Of a DNA stretch of 64,000 nt, positions 16,599 to 24,610 are shown one piece after another. This DNA is from Prevotella sp. P5-50 (GTDB lineage: Bacteria > Bacteroidota > Bacteroidia > Bacteroidales > Bacteroidaceae). The translations under genes and the position numbers were made by a program. The notes under the pieces are model-generated. The model saw only the letters and a program-made list of their open reading frames with translations, ran no database searches and was not told where the DNA came from. Position 1 is the first letter of the stretch. Each line of letters opens with the position of its first letter. The stretch covers positions 26,444 through 90,443 of the forward strand of contig NZ_NPJA01000024.1 of the NCBI RefSeq assembly GCF_002251295.1, written 5' to 3'.

Positions 16599-17795
16599 TC
16601 AAAACAATATATAGTGTTTGGGCAGGTGTTCCTGCTTTTGTCTGACAAGACTGATGAATCTCTTGAGGTCGCTGATTTCGCTCTGATATTCCTGCGGGAA
16701 ACTGGCAATGTACTTGTGGGGAACGACGAGCGTCAGGCGAGAGTCATGCATCTCTTTCAGTTGGTTTTTGGAGATTCCTTGCTGGAGCGTGAAGAGATAT
16801 TTCACATCCACACGGTCGGCCTCGGTCAATACCTGCCGCCATCGGTCTTTGCAGGTGGTCTTTGCGCCAAGCACTATCAAATCGTCAGCTGGGAATTGCA
16901 TATTGTGATAGCACTCGCCGTTGGGAAACAGGAAGTCAGGTTTCTTGTTGTCTTCTGTGATGGCTTGCTCCTCAAACACAAGCTCGTTATGTGTAAAAAT
17001 GTCGGCTAAATGGTGTTCGAGCGACTTTCCTGCACGAGATTTCCGGCGGTTCAGTACTTCGTTGGCAGTCTGCACGAAAGCCTCGATACTGCCGAATGGC
17101 TTGCTGATAACGTCGGCATAGACCTTTTCTTCCATGCACTTGAAGAGGCGGTATTCTGTGTCCACCCAATTCAGCAGCACTTCGTCAGGTTTGTTGCGAA
17201 GAGCGTTTTCAGCGATGCCATAAGCATTGTTGTAACAATCTCTGGCCCCTTGTGCCATCTGTCGGGTTTCTGGAAAGTTGTTGAACTGTGCGACGAAACT
17301 CTGCAAAAGTTGAGCTATCTTCTCGTCGGGTTTTACGCTTCCATCGATGTCTATGAGTTGGTTGGTCTCGTCTGGGGCAAGATTGAAATAGGCAAAGAAC
17401 TCGTCAATGTCCTCATCGGAACTCAGCACATAGCCAGCATAATCCTCTTCGGTGAACTTAGCGATGATGAGCAGGTCGCCCACGTTTTCATCCTGCAAGA
17501 ATGGGAAGTTGCGACCAAAGCGTGTGATGCGGTATTCGTTGCGTGTTCGCTGCCCATAATACTTCATGCAGCTTTCAGTCGTGAAATCGTCCTGCCACTT
17601 TATCTGCACAGTCTTTTCCTTGTTCTCGCCCTTGCGTCCTGGCTCGTCGAAAAGCAAAGCCGATGCGCACTTGGGAATGTAGAAACCTGCCTGATGGCTC
17701 CCTGTAGTGCCAGTGTCATTGCCTGTGATGAATCGACACCAGGCGGCTCGCGACTGCCGCACGCTCTGAATCGCTGCGTTAGATATTTCGCTCAT
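16599..17795 (-). CDS. EcoRII-type type II restriction endonuclease
   Basis: 398 aa, near the 404 aa of EcoRII. The C-terminal catalytic domain is clear: RKSRAGKSLEHHLADIF (about 251-267), KKPDFLFPNGECYHN (284-298) and LGAKTTCKDRWRQVL (309-323), giving the PD..K core with K312, the Tyr at 296 and the DRWRQ motif. The N-terminal half matches the position of the EcoRII effector-binding domain. EcoRII cleaves at CCWGG and needs two sites; the same specificity is likely but not proven. The start overlaps the methylase gene by 17 bp, so the pair is coupled, with the methylase translated first. Confidence 0.92.
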   Translation of the reverse strand: MSEISNAAIQSVRQSRAAWCRFITGNDTGTTGSHQAGFYIPKCASALLFDEPGRKGENKEKTVQIKWQDDFTTESCMKYYGQRTRNEYRITRFGRNFPFLQDENVGDLLIIAKFTEEDYAGYVLSSDEDIDEFFAYFNLAPDETNQLIDIDGSVKPDEKIAQLLQSFVAQFNNFPETRQMAQGARDCYNNAYGIAENALRNKPDEVLLNWVDTEYRLFKCMEEKVYADVISKPFGSIEAFVQTANEVLNRRKSRAGKSLEHHLADIFTHNELVFEEQAITEDNKKPDFLFPNGECYHNMQFPADDLIVLGAKTTCKDRWRQVLTEADRVDVKYLFTLQQGISKNQLKEMHDSRLTLVVPHKYIASFPQEYQSEISDLKRFISLVRQKQEHLPKHYILF

Positions 17796-19110
17796 ATTCG
17801 TTGATAGTTCTTATGATTTGTTCTGAAACTGCGGTGATAAGCGGCACGATGACGGAGTTTCCGCACTGGCGGTATGCCTGAACATCGGAAACTTGGTCGA
17901 GCCTATAGTTATCGGGATAGCCCATCAGTCGGGCACATTCCCTTGGGGAGAGTTTGCGAGGATTCACGCCCTCGCCTTGCGGAATAAGGATTTCCGAACC
18001 GTCCTTGTAATAGCGTGCGCTGAGCGTGCGGCTGATTCCGTTGAGGTCTACGAGGCCGAAACCGAAGCCATTGCCCTTTGCCTTGTGCTTCTCTGCGTAT
18101 GTCTGGAGGTACAACCAGAGTTTATCGCTCAAAGTGTATTTCGGATCAATGTTCGGGTCAAGTATCTCTTGTATTGCCCTTGTCGCCTCATGCTGTTCAG
18201 GGAACGTGAACTGTTCCTCTCCGTGGAAATGATTGCGGTCGAAGCCGACAATCATGATACGCTCGCGATGCTGTGGTACATAGGTCTGACCATCCATCAC
18301 CTGATAGTGGACGGAGTAGTTCAATTCCTCCAGCGTCTCACGGATTACGCGGAACGTTTTTCCTTTGTCATGCGAGGTGAGGTTCTTGACGTTCTCCAGA
18401 AAGAAAGCCTTGGGGCGATGGCGGTTGATGATGTCGGCCACATCGAAGAACAAAGTTCCTTGTGTCTTATCTTTGAAGCCCGTCTCGCGTCCAAGACTCT
18501 TTTTCTTCGATACGCCAGCGATAGAGAATGGCTGACACGGGAAGCCCGCGCATAGAATATCGAATTGCTGAGGGATATAATTCTTTGTTGCCTCTTTAGT
18601 GATGTCGCCAAACGGCATCTCGCCAAAGTTGGCAAGATAGGTCTTTTGGGCGTACTTGTTCCACTCAGATGAAAACACGCACTTGCCTCCCTGCGCTTGC
18701 ATCGCCAAGCGGAAGCCTCCCATGCCAGCGAACAAATCTATGAACGTAAAACGCGGCTGTTCTGGGTCAGGAAATGGTACTTGAAAGAAATCTGCAAACA
18801 GGTTGTATTCTGCGGGATTTTCTGCCGCCATCCAAGCCAATTCCTCCGTCGGCTCAAAATCGAGGTTTGGTTGCTGGCTCTTCTTACGCTCCAAGAATTC
18901 AAGTATTGCGGCCACGACTTCCTCTCGCTGTTCGCGTGCCTCAATGTCGTTGCCCTCGATGCCTCCGTTATGCAGATAGTGGCTCAGCACCGCCATCTGG
19001 TTCTCATAGCTCGTCTCGCCATATATCCGTACGTTCATGCCGTTCTGCTCACCCTCTTCTTCAGGGAAGTCGGCCAATCTTATATCTTGTATTTGCTTCT
19101 TCTTTGCCAT
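17779..19110 (-). CDS. DNA (cytosine-5) methyltransferase, Dcm/M.EcoRII-like
   Basis: 443 aa. Motif I is FIDLFAGMGGFRLAM (about 123-137), motif IV is GFPCQPFSIAGV with the catalytic Cys at 192, motif VI is FFLENVKNL and late motifs include RERIMIVGF, PRKLSPRECARLMGYPD and YRQCGNSVIVP. The roughly 120-residue N-terminal extension (helical, charged) is as in Dcm and M.EcoRII. It methylates the inner cytosine of the restriction target and protects the host from the partner nuclease encoded next. Confidence 0.95.
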   Translation of the reverse strand: MAKKKQIQDIRLADFPEEEGEQNGMNVRIYGETSYENQMAVLSHYLHNGGIEGNDIEAREQREEVVAAILEFLERKKSQQPNLDFEPTEELAWMAAENPAEYNLFADFFQVPFPDPEQPRFTFIDLFAGMGGFRLAMQAQGGKCVFSSEWNKYAQKTYLANFGEMPFGDITKEATKNYIPQQFDILCAGFPCQPFSIAGVSKKKSLGRETGFKDKTQGTLFFDVADIINRHRPKAFFLENVKNLTSHDKGKTFRVIRETLEELNYSVHYQVMDGQTYVPQHRERIMIVGFDRNHFHGEEQFTFPEQHEATRAIQEILDPNIDPKYTLSDKLWLYLQTYAEKHKAKGNGFGFGLVDLNGISRTLSARYYKDGSEILIPQGEGVNPRKLSPRECARLMGYPDNYRLDQVSDVQAYRQCGNSVIVPLITAVSEQIIRTINEYERNI

Positions 19111-19150
19111 TGTTGGTTGTCGTTTGATTGTAGTTTTTCTGTATTGTTAA

Positions 19151-19528
19151 CTACGATACGTTCCATTCCCAATTGTTCATTTCGGAGCTACCCAATTTGA
19201 ATCTTTCAAGAAAATTGTTGTACGCCTTGCGGATGCTTTTTCGCATGTATGCTTGCGGTACACTTGACAGAACCTGCGTAAATCCGTCATCAGATACAAT
19301 TTCAAAGTTGAAGTTGCTCCAATCATAGAACACGGAGTCAGCATTCATCGTTCCCATTGCGCTGACGATGATTTCGTATTGCTTCTTGTATATATCATGC
19401 TCTGCTACATGGAAAACGTTGCCGTCATCGTCAACGTCATCGAACGCATCAATGTCAAGCCATTCTTCCAAGTCGAACAGCTCTTTCCTTGTTCCGTACC
19501 ATTCATCAAGCAGCACTTCTGTATTCAT
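19151..19528 (-). CDS. Hypothetical acidic protein upstream of the methylase
   Basis: 125 aa, strongly acidic (DLEEWLDIDAFDDVDDDGNVF). The second half has an amphipathic YMRKSIRKAYNNFLERFKLGS. No family recognised. It precedes the methylase by 40 bp in the same direction, at the head of the R-M operon, where controller proteins sometimes occur, but no helix-turn-helix is evident. A DNA-mimic role is conceivable because of the acidity; that is speculation. Confidence 0.6.
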   Translation of the reverse strand: MNTEVLLDEWYGTRKELFDLEEWLDIDAFDDVDDDGNVFHVAEHDIYKKQYEIIVSAMGTMNADSVFYDWSNFNFEIVSDDGFTQVLSSVPQAYMRKSIRKAYNNFLERFKLGSSEMNNWEWNVS

Positions 19529-19549
19529 CGTTTATCAATTCTTTCGTTT

Positions 19550-19660
19550 CTATATTGTCGCCCTGCCGCTCATAGCCGAGTGTGCCTTTGTAGGCCATGC
19601 GCGTCCAATGCCGCCGCCCATCGCCAACAGTTCGTCCTCTTTGATGTCTATGCCGTACAT
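19550..19660 (-). CDS. Possible 36-aa leader ORF of the R-M operon
   Basis: MYGIDIKEDELLAMGGGIGRA... starts about 21 bp downstream of a good -7 box and ends 21 bp before the 125-aa gene. It is the first possible reading frame of the transcript. It has a reasonable amino-acid composition but no recognised homologue; it may be a leader or a remnant. Confidence 0.35.
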   Translation of the reverse strand: MYGIDIKEDELLAMGGGIGRAWPTKAHSAMSGRATI

Positions 19661-19680
19661 ATGTTCAGTCAATATGTCTG

Positions 19681-19688
19681 CAAAGTTA
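19681..19688 (-). promoter_or_regulatory. -7 box of the R-M operon
   Basis: TAACTTTG on the minus strand. With the terminator at 14125-14153 it defines a likely operon of about 5.5 kb. Confidence 0.6.
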
Positions 19689-19781
19689 CACATTTTTTCT
19701 GATACTTATCACACTTTGCCGACATCTTTAGTAATTATTGGCAATTTGCCTCTGACCGTCTTACGCCTTACATCTTACAGT

Positions 19782-19901
19782 CTTACAATCTTACAATTGA
19801 TGAAAATGAGAATGAAAAAGAGATAGTAGTATATATATTATATAATATATATACTACTATAACTATAAGCACACGAAAATTTATAATTGTAAGATTGTAA
19901 G
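19782..19901. repeat. Nested palindrome between divergent operons
   Basis: Outer 17-bp perfect arms lie at 19782-19798 (CTTACAATCTTACAATT) and 19885-19901 (its reverse complement). Inside is a perfect 38-bp AT-only-core palindrome at 19823-19860. Extra CTTACA-type direct units precede the left arm. The region 19700-20070 has no credible gene; it could extrude a cruciform or serve as a replication, recombination or protein-binding site. Confidence 0.85.
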
Positions 19902-20070
19902 GTGTAAGAAATCGGTGCACCTTGCCCGCCATCGACGAGAAGTAAAACACGATGGCCGTATATTGCGGATTTATGCCTCGAAAATTACGGCTCGTCAAAA
20001 ACGGCGTGAATTGGTGCTGAAAATCGCCCCAATTGGAGGGCTGAAATTTGGAACGAGGCGAGAAATGTAG

Positions 20071-20078
20071 TACCTTTG
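20071..20078 (+). promoter_or_regulatory. -7 box for HU-like gene with structured leader
   Basis: TACCTTTG lies about 150 bp before the HU start. The leader contains an 8-bp perfect hairpin at 20080-20100 (CGATGCAT with ATGCATCG). The rest of the leader has no clear reading frame. Confidence 0.55.
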
Positions 20079-20228
20079 CCGATGCATTTGAGATGCATCG
20101 AGCGAGCTCAGCTCTGCGTTCGCCTTGCACTTCACTTGCAGAGTCAATCATGAGAGACACGAAAGCGGGAGGCGGCCACCCGATGCAGTTGGCCGCAAAG
20201 GATTCTAATACCATGAAAACACACAACT

Positions 20229-20810
20229 ATGGCAAAGATTATCTATGAAGTGAAAGAGAACAAGAACACGAAGTCGGCTGCTTACGGCAAGCACTTCGCG
20301 AAGGTGAAGAACCTCGAAACGCTGAACACGCGCCGGCTGGCGCAGCACATCTCGGAGCACGGCTCTATCTACACGCCCGACGTGGTGTACGGCGTGCTGG
20401 AGAGGTTTCGCGCGTGCCTCGTTGAGATGCTGCTGGAGTCGAAAAAGGTGAAGATTGACGGCCTCGGCACGTTCTACTGTACGCTGGAGAACCAACCAGG
20501 CGGTGCGCAGAAGAAGGAGGACTTTAACGTCGGGAAGCACCTCAAAGCCCTGCACATCCGCTTCCTGCCCGAGCAGGCCACGGAGCTGAACATCTCCAGC
20601 CGCGAGTTCCTGAAGAAGGCCGAGTTCATCAACATCGACTCGCTCCTGAAGGGCACTGAGGATGCTAACGGCAGCAGCACCAGCGGTGGAAGCACCAGCG
20701 GTGGAAGCGCCAGCGGTGGAAGCGCCAGCGGTGGAAGCGCCAGCGGTGGAAGCACCAGCGGTGGAAGCACCAGCGGTGGAAGCGCCAGCGGTGGCGGCCT
20801 GGAAGGATGA
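20229..20810 (+). CDS. HU-HIG family DNA-binding protein with Gly-Ser repeat tail
   Basis: 193 aa. Residues 1-140 are the HU/IHF-like fold of the Bacteroidetes HU-HIG group: TRRLAQHISEHGSIYTPDVVYGVLERF, KKVKIDGLGTFYCTLEN and a lengthened C-terminal part (FLKKAEFINIDSLLKG). The last 45 residues are eight tandem five-residue units S-G-G-S-T/A, unlike the short tail of most family members. It should bind and bend DNA. It opens a rightward cluster with two tiny membrane proteins, the usual companions of this family in Bacteroidetes elements. Confidence 0.9.
   Translation: MAKIIYEVKENKNTKSAAYGKHFAKVKNLETLNTRRLAQHISEHGSIYTPDVVYGVLERFRACLVEMLLESKKVKIDGLGTFYCTLENQPGGAQKKEDFNVGKHLKALHIRFLPEQATELNISSREFLKKAEFINIDSLLKGTEDANGSSTSGGSTSGGSASGGSASGGSASGGSTSGGSTSGGSASGGGLEG
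20679..20798 (+). repeat. 15-bp tandem repeat encoding the HU tail
   Basis: Eight in-frame 15-bp units (RCCAGCGGTGGAAGC); the first base alternates between A and G, changing Thr to Ala. Unit number can change by slippage without breaking the frame. Confidence 0.95.
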
Positions 20811-20815
20811 ACCAC

Positions 20816-20845
20816 AGCGTCCCTGCGGAACGTCCGCGGGACGCT
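20816..20845 (+). terminator. Hairpin after HU-like gene
   Basis: A strong GC-rich stem (AGCGTCCCTGCGG with CCGCGGGACGCT, one G-T pair) starts 6 bp after the HU stop and is followed by TTTAA. It may be a partial terminator or an mRNA stabiliser before the small genes. Confidence 0.55.
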
Positions 20846-20867
20846 TTAACCCCCACACAGTTAGCGT

Positions 20868-21056
20868 ATGAAACGAATACTCTCATTGGCCAGTTTCGTC
20901 TGTGCCATCCTCTTTGCTGCAGCTGGCATGATGATGCCTCCGCAAGGTGAGATTTCGGGATCGGTACTCATCCTCGTTGCCCAGCTCTTGATACTATGTG
21001 CCACCTTTCTCGGCATTAAAGACTATCGTGACATCATTAACAGAAAACTATCATGA
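20868..21056 (+). CDS. Small membrane protein (62 aa)
   Basis: 62 aa with two hydrophobic segments (LASFVCAILFAAAGMMM and VLILVAQLLILCATFLGI) separated by a short polar loop and ended by KDYRDIINRKLS. It lies between HU and smalltalk and overlaps the smalltalk start by ATGA. No function is known to me; conserved position suggests a membrane-associated part of the module. Confidence 0.7.
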   Translation: MKRILSLASFVCAILFAAAGMMMPPQGEISGSVLILVAQLLILCATFLGIKDYRDIINRKLS

Positions 21057-21151
21057 CTCAAGATTCTAAAAACAAGTGGAGCGTCATCATCAACATTGCT
21101 TTGACCACCATCACTGCCGTTCTCTCGGCTCTTGGTTTCACCATCGGATGA
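21053..21151 (+). CDS. Smalltalk family protein (32 aa)
   Basis: 32 aa: a polar N-terminus MTQDSKNKWS followed by a single hydrophobic helix ending LSALGFTIG. This is the typical form of the smalltalk family, tiny membrane proteins encoded next to HU-like genes in Bacteroidales. The start overlaps the stop of the 62-aa gene by 4 bp. The N-acetylmuramoyl-alanine amidase that often follows is absent; a terminator comes 18 bp after the stop. Confidence 0.8.
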   Translation: MTQDSKNKWSVIINIALTTITAVLSALGFTIG

Positions 21152-21168
21152 CTTGCTCCCTCTGGCAA

Positions 21169-21209
21169 ACCCATGAACCGCACAGTGTGGTTCGTGGGTG
21201 TTTTTTTTA
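21169..21209 (+). terminator. Intrinsic terminator of HU-smalltalk operon
   Basis: Stem ACCCATGAACC with GGTTCGTGGGT (one G-T pair), followed by a run of eight T. It marks the right end of the accessory genes. Confidence 0.85.
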
Positions 21210-21309
21210 GGGTTAAGGGTTATTTTCGGTTAAGGGTTATTTTCGGTTAAGGGTTAAGGGTTCACGGTTAAGGGTTAAGGTTTCATGTTTCATGTTTCAT
21301 GTTTCTGCG
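21207..21309. repeat. GGTTAAG and TTTCATG short tandem repeats
   Basis: Irregular copies of GGGTTAAG with two ATTTTCG interruptions, then about four copies of TTTCATG. Together with 21310-21395 this is the gene-free junction between the island and the GH97 gene. Confidence 0.8.
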
Positions 21310-21399
21310 TCAAGAGTGAAACGGGAACCTGTCACCCTGTTTTTTTGTCCTCCTGTTTTTTTTGAATGATTCTTCCACCTCTTTCTTCAAGATTTTGCT

Positions 21400-21407
21400 T
21401 ATCTTTG
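21400..21407 (+). promoter_or_regulatory. -7 box for GH97 gene
   Basis: TATCTTTG lies 52 bp before the start at 21459. Confidence 0.55.
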
Positions 21408-21458
21408 CAAGCATAAAAACAAGCCTTAAAAATAAATCAAACCTAAAAAGGAAATAAT

Positions 21459-23459
21459 ATGAAGCAAAAAATGAGTATCGCTGGTATTTTGTTGCTTGCT
21501 GCTTTGGGTATGCAGGCTAACAATTATACGGTGAAGTCGCCAGACGGTAAATTGGTGGTGAATGTTGCTTGTGAGGGAGGCAAGGCTTCCTACACGGTAG
21601 ATTACAATGGCAAGCAGATGCTGGGAACTTCGGCGCTCGGATTGGTTGCCAATTACGGTGATTTCTCAAAGGATCTCACCATGGGCATCCTGAATGGTGG
21701 TGAAGTGAAGCCGCTTTCTTACAAGATGAGCCGCATCAAGAAGAGTGATATCAGGAAGGATGTGGTGGATGCTACCATCGGTTTCCTCAACAGTAAGAAG
21801 GATTCCATGACCCTCCATCTTCATGTAAGCAACAACGACATCGCCTACAGGTATGAGATGAGCCGTCCTGAGAAGGATAATCCTAAGTCGGTGATTATAT
21901 ATAATGAGGTGAGCGGATTCAATTTCCCGGAGAAGACCACTACCTTCCTCTGTCCTCAGATTACTCCGATGACCGGTTGGGAGCGCACCAAGCCATCTTA
22001 TGAGGAGGAATATACTCCTGATGCTCCTATGAACGTGAAGTCACAGTTCGGGGTTGGCTATACTTTCCCATGTCTCTTCAAGGTGGGCAGTGACGGATGG
22101 GTATTGGTCAGCGAAACCGGTGTGTCGAGTGCTTATCCTGGCTGCCGTCTTTCAGATTACGAGCCGGGCAAGGGCTATACCATCGCCTTTCCTCAGAAGG
22201 GTGAGAACAATGGCATTGGTTCTGAATATGCCGGTATCCCATTGCCGGGCGAGACTCCTTGGCGTACCATCACCGTGGGTTCTTCGCTGGCTCCTGTCGT
22301 AGAGACCACTATCCCTTACGATGTGGTGGAGCCTTTGTATGAGGCATCCCAGACTTACAAGCCATCACGCTATACCTGGAGCTGGCTCATCTGGCAGGAT
22401 GGTTCCATCAACTATGATGACCAGGTGAAAATGGTGGATGTGGCTGCAGCCCAGGGTTACGAGGCTGTTCTGGTAGATAACTGGTGGGACAAGCAGATAG
22501 GCAGAAAGCGCATCGAAGAGTTGAGTAAGTATGCACAGAGCAAGAAGGTAAGGCTGATGCTCTGGTACAATTCCAACGGTTTCGAGAATGATGCACCCCA
22601 GACTCCTCGTCAGATCATGAACAATTCCATCGCCCGCAAGAAGGAGATGGCTTGGATGAAGAAGATTGGTGTAGTAGGCATCAAGGTGGATTTCTTCGGT
22701 GGCGACAAGCAGGAGACGATGAAGCTTTACGAGGATATCCTCAGCGATGCCAACGATTATGGCTTGGAGGTTATCTTCCATGGCTGCACCATGCCTCGTG
22801 GCTGGGAGCGTATGTATCCTAACTATGTTTCGAGTGAGGCTGCCCTGGCTTCAGAGAATGTATTTTTCACGGATTATCATGCCAAGAAGGAGGCTTTCGA
22901 GATGACGATGCATCCGTTTGCAAGAAATGCCGTAGCTAGTTTCGACTGGGGTGGCGTGATGATGAACAAGTATTTCTCCAAGGACAACAAGAGCCGTCAT
23001 CAGCGTTATACCAGCGATGTGTTTGAGATGGCTACTGCCATTACCAACCAAAGCAGCGTGAACTGCATCTGTCTCTATCCTAACAACTTGCAGGATGTGC
23101 CACAGTGGGAGTTGGATTGGCTCAAAAATGTACCTACAGCTTGGGAGGATATCAAGTATATTGCCGGTTATCCAACCAAGTATGCGGTAGTGGCCCGCAA
23201 GTCGAGTGTAGAGAATGGTTCGGGTGCAGCGCTTACAGCTGGCAGATGGTTTGTGGGTGGTTTGAATGCAACCGACAAGCCTCTTGTCCTGACCTTGGAT
23301 TTGCCGATGTTTGCGGGTAAGACCGTTACTTATATCACCGACCAACCCAAGAAGAAGGGCGAGAAGTTCTTCACTTCTGTCAAGAAGACCTTGAAGGTTG
23401 GAAAGGATGGTAAGGCAAAGGTTGTGATTCAGCCTAATGGCGGTATCATCATCGAATAA
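21459..23459 (+). CDS. Glycoside hydrolase family 97
   Basis: 666 aa, the family length. A signal peptide (residues 1-20) is followed by the N-terminal beta-sandwich beginning SPDGKLVVNVACEGGKASY, then the TIM barrel with SWLIWQDGSINYDDQ and a C-terminal sheet. GH97 includes calcium-dependent inverting alpha-glucosidases such as SusB and retaining alpha-galactosidases. Here GIKVDFFGGDKQ places an Asp at 411 and SSEAALASE a Glu near 460, which resembles the nucleophile and acid/base pair of retaining members rather than the SusB arrangement. It stands alone, without SusCD neighbours in the window, and is likely periplasmic. Confidence 0.92.
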   Translation: MKQKMSIAGILLLAALGMQANNYTVKSPDGKLVVNVACEGGKASYTVDYNGKQMLGTSALGLVANYGDFSKDLTMGILNGGEVKPLSYKMSRIKKSDIRKDVVDATIGFLNSKKDSMTLHLHVSNNDIAYRYEMSRPEKDNPKSVIIYNEVSGFNFPEKTTTFLCPQITPMTGWERTKPSYEEEYTPDAPMNVKSQFGVGYTFPCLFKVGSDGWVLVSETGVSSAYPGCRLSDYEPGKGYTIAFPQKGENNGIGSEYAGIPLPGETPWRTITVGSSLAPVVETTIPYDVVEPLYEASQTYKPSRYTWSWLIWQDGSINYDDQVKMVDVAAAQGYEAVLVDNWWDKQIGRKRIEELSKYAQSKKVRLMLWYNSNGFENDAPQTPRQIMNNSIARKKEMAWMKKIGVVGIKVDFFGGDKQETMKLYEDILSDANDYGLEVIFHGCTMPRGWERMYPNYVSSEAALASENVFFTDYHAKKEAFEMTMHPFARNAVASFDWGGVMMNKYFSKDNKSRHQRYTSDVFEMATAITNQSSVNCICLYPNNLQDVPQWELDWLKNVPTAWEDIKYIAGYPTKYAVVARKSSVENGSGAALTAGRWFVGGLNATDKPLVLTLDLPMFAGKTVTYITDQPKKKGEKFFTSVKKTLKVGKDGKAKVVIQPNGGIIIE

Positions 23460-23542
23460 ACTTTATGTTTAAGGCTTCGATTGCCTACGTGAAAACGTTT
23501 TTGGGGTTAAACAATGTTCATGCTGAGCATACGAAGTAAAAA

Positions 23543-23572
23543 CGGTTGATGAATTAATCATCAACCGCTTTT
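23543..23572. terminator. Bidirectional terminator between GH97 and TSCPD gene
   Basis: Perfect 10-bp stem CGGTTGATGA with TCATCAACCG, A-run before and T-run after, so it works on both strands. Its right arm overlaps the last codons of the TSCPD gene. Confidence 0.85.
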
Positions 23573-23826
23573 TCTTTAAGTATTTCCAAAGCTCTACAAA
23601 GTTGGTCAGGACAACTGGTGTTTTTGGTTCCACAACGGATTCCATTAATTTTGTGGATCACATCATCAATATGCTGTCCTTTCACCAGTTGGCTAATTCC
23701 TTGAAGATTGCCGTTGCAACCTCCAAGAAAAAAGACCTGCTGAATAATATTATTTTCATCGCAAGTTACATCAATCATTCTAGAACACGTACCATGCGTT
23801 TCGTAAGAAATATGCTTTGTTGCCAT
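23554..23826 (-). CDS. TSCPD domain protein (TIGR03905 type)
   Basis: 90 aa. Four conserved Cys are arranged as TCSRMIDVTC, GGCNGNL and GIRCGTKNTSCPDQL; the TSCPD-like ending gives the domain its name. The same domain forms the C-terminus of adenosylcobalamin-dependent ribonucleotide reductases, where it binds metal, and also occurs as small free proteins in anaerobes. It follows the YebC gene by 13 bp and likely shares its transcript. Confidence 0.88.
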   Translation of the reverse strand: MATKHISYETHGTCSRMIDVTCDENNIIQQVFFLGGCNGNLQGISQLVKGQHIDDVIHKINGIRCGTKNTSCPDQLCRALEILKEKAVDD

Positions 23827-23839
23827 AGAGACCTACTTA

Positions 23840-24577
23840 TTATTCTTCTACGATTTCAGGCTTCATGTTTGTATAAACTGTCTGAACGTCATCGAAGTCC
23901 TCAAGCTTTTCAACCATTTTGTCGATAGTCTCACGCTCTTCTGGAGTAACATCTTTGAGGTCGTTAGGAATACGAGTAAACTCAGCGCCTGTTACTTCAA
24001 ATCCGTTTTCTTCCAAATGCTTCTGAATTGCGCCAAAAGACTGCGGATCACCATAGATGGTGATGCTGTTTTCTTCCTCATCTTCGTCGAATTCATCTTC
24101 TACTCCGTAATCAATGAGGTCAAGAATCATCTCATCCATATCCAATCCATCTTTCTTTTTGAAAGTGAACACGGCCTTATGGTCGAAAAGGAAAGAGAGT
24201 GATCCTTGAGTACCCAAGTTTCCGTTGAACTTGTTGAATACCGAGCGTACGTCTCCCACAGTACGGGTGGTATTGTCGGTCAGTGTATCTACGAAGATGG
24301 CAATTCCATGAGGACCATATCCTTCATAAGTCACTTCCTTATAATCACTCTGATCTTTACCCATGGCGTTTTTGATAGCACGCTCGATGTTATCCTTCGG
24401 CATGTTTTCGCGCTTTGCATTGGCAATAATGGCACGCAAAGCAGGGTTCATGTCAGGGTCTGGTCCACCAGCCTTAACGGCAATTGCTATTTGTTTACCA
24501 ATTTTTGTGAATGTTTTGGCCATGTGGCCCCATCTTTTCAGCTTTGCAGCTTTACGATATTCAAATGCTCTTCCCAT
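23840..24577 (-). CDS. yebC: YebC/PmpR (TACO1) family protein
   Basis: 245 aa, normal length. It begins MGRAFEYRKAAKLKRWGHMAKTF, followed by the hallmark GGPDPDMNPALRAIIANAKRENMPKDNIERAI and YEGYGPHGIAIFVDTLTDN, then the C-terminal two alpha/beta domains. Members act as DNA-binding regulators or as translation factors for difficult proline runs. It lies between pheT and the TSCPD gene. Confidence 0.95.
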   Translation of the reverse strand: MGRAFEYRKAAKLKRWGHMAKTFTKIGKQIAIAVKAGGPDPDMNPALRAIIANAKRENMPKDNIERAIKNAMGKDQSDYKEVTYEGYGPHGIAIFVDTLTDNTTRTVGDVRSVFNKFNGNLGTQGSLSFLFDHKAVFTFKKKDGLDMDEMILDLIDYGVEDEFDEDEEENSITIYGDPQSFGAIQKHLEENGFEVTGAEFTRIPNDLKDVTPEERETIDKMVEKLEDFDDVQTVYTNMKPEIVEE

Positions 24578-24610
24578 TTTATTGTATTTTTTTATTATTA
24601 TTTCTTTGAA

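Larger units (their letters stand above)
10206..21210. other. Accessory island with VirE-N/DUF3987, EcoRII R-M and HU-smalltalk module
   Basis: This stretch is visibly richer in G and C than its flanks and carries families typical of Bacteroidetes mobile or prophage-derived regions: DUF5675, VirE-N/DUF3987, HU-HIG, smalltalk and a restriction-modification pair. It sits between ordinary chromosomal genes and is bounded by terminator hairpins at 10213 and 21169. I found no integrase, transposase or clear attachment-site duplication, so the limits are approximate and the mechanism of entry is unknown. Confidence 0.6.

Noticed and set aside
17010..17804. 264-aa plus-strand frame opposite EcoRII
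   Set aside because: The minus strand has a full catalytic domain; this frame is its mirror with no motif.
19783..20226. 147-aa minus-strand frame upstream of HU
   Set aside because: It spans the large palindrome and the HU leader and promoter, and its translation of AT repeats (SFSFSFSS) is low-complexity; not a gene.
20205..20858. 217-aa minus-strand frame opposite HU
   Set aside because: It is the antisense of the HU gene and its tandem repeat; the plus-strand HU fold is clear.
21207..21309. Telomere-like GGGTTAA repeat
   Set aside because: Short, irregular and interrupted, inside a chromosome with normal genes on both sides; more likely a replication-slippage repeat.
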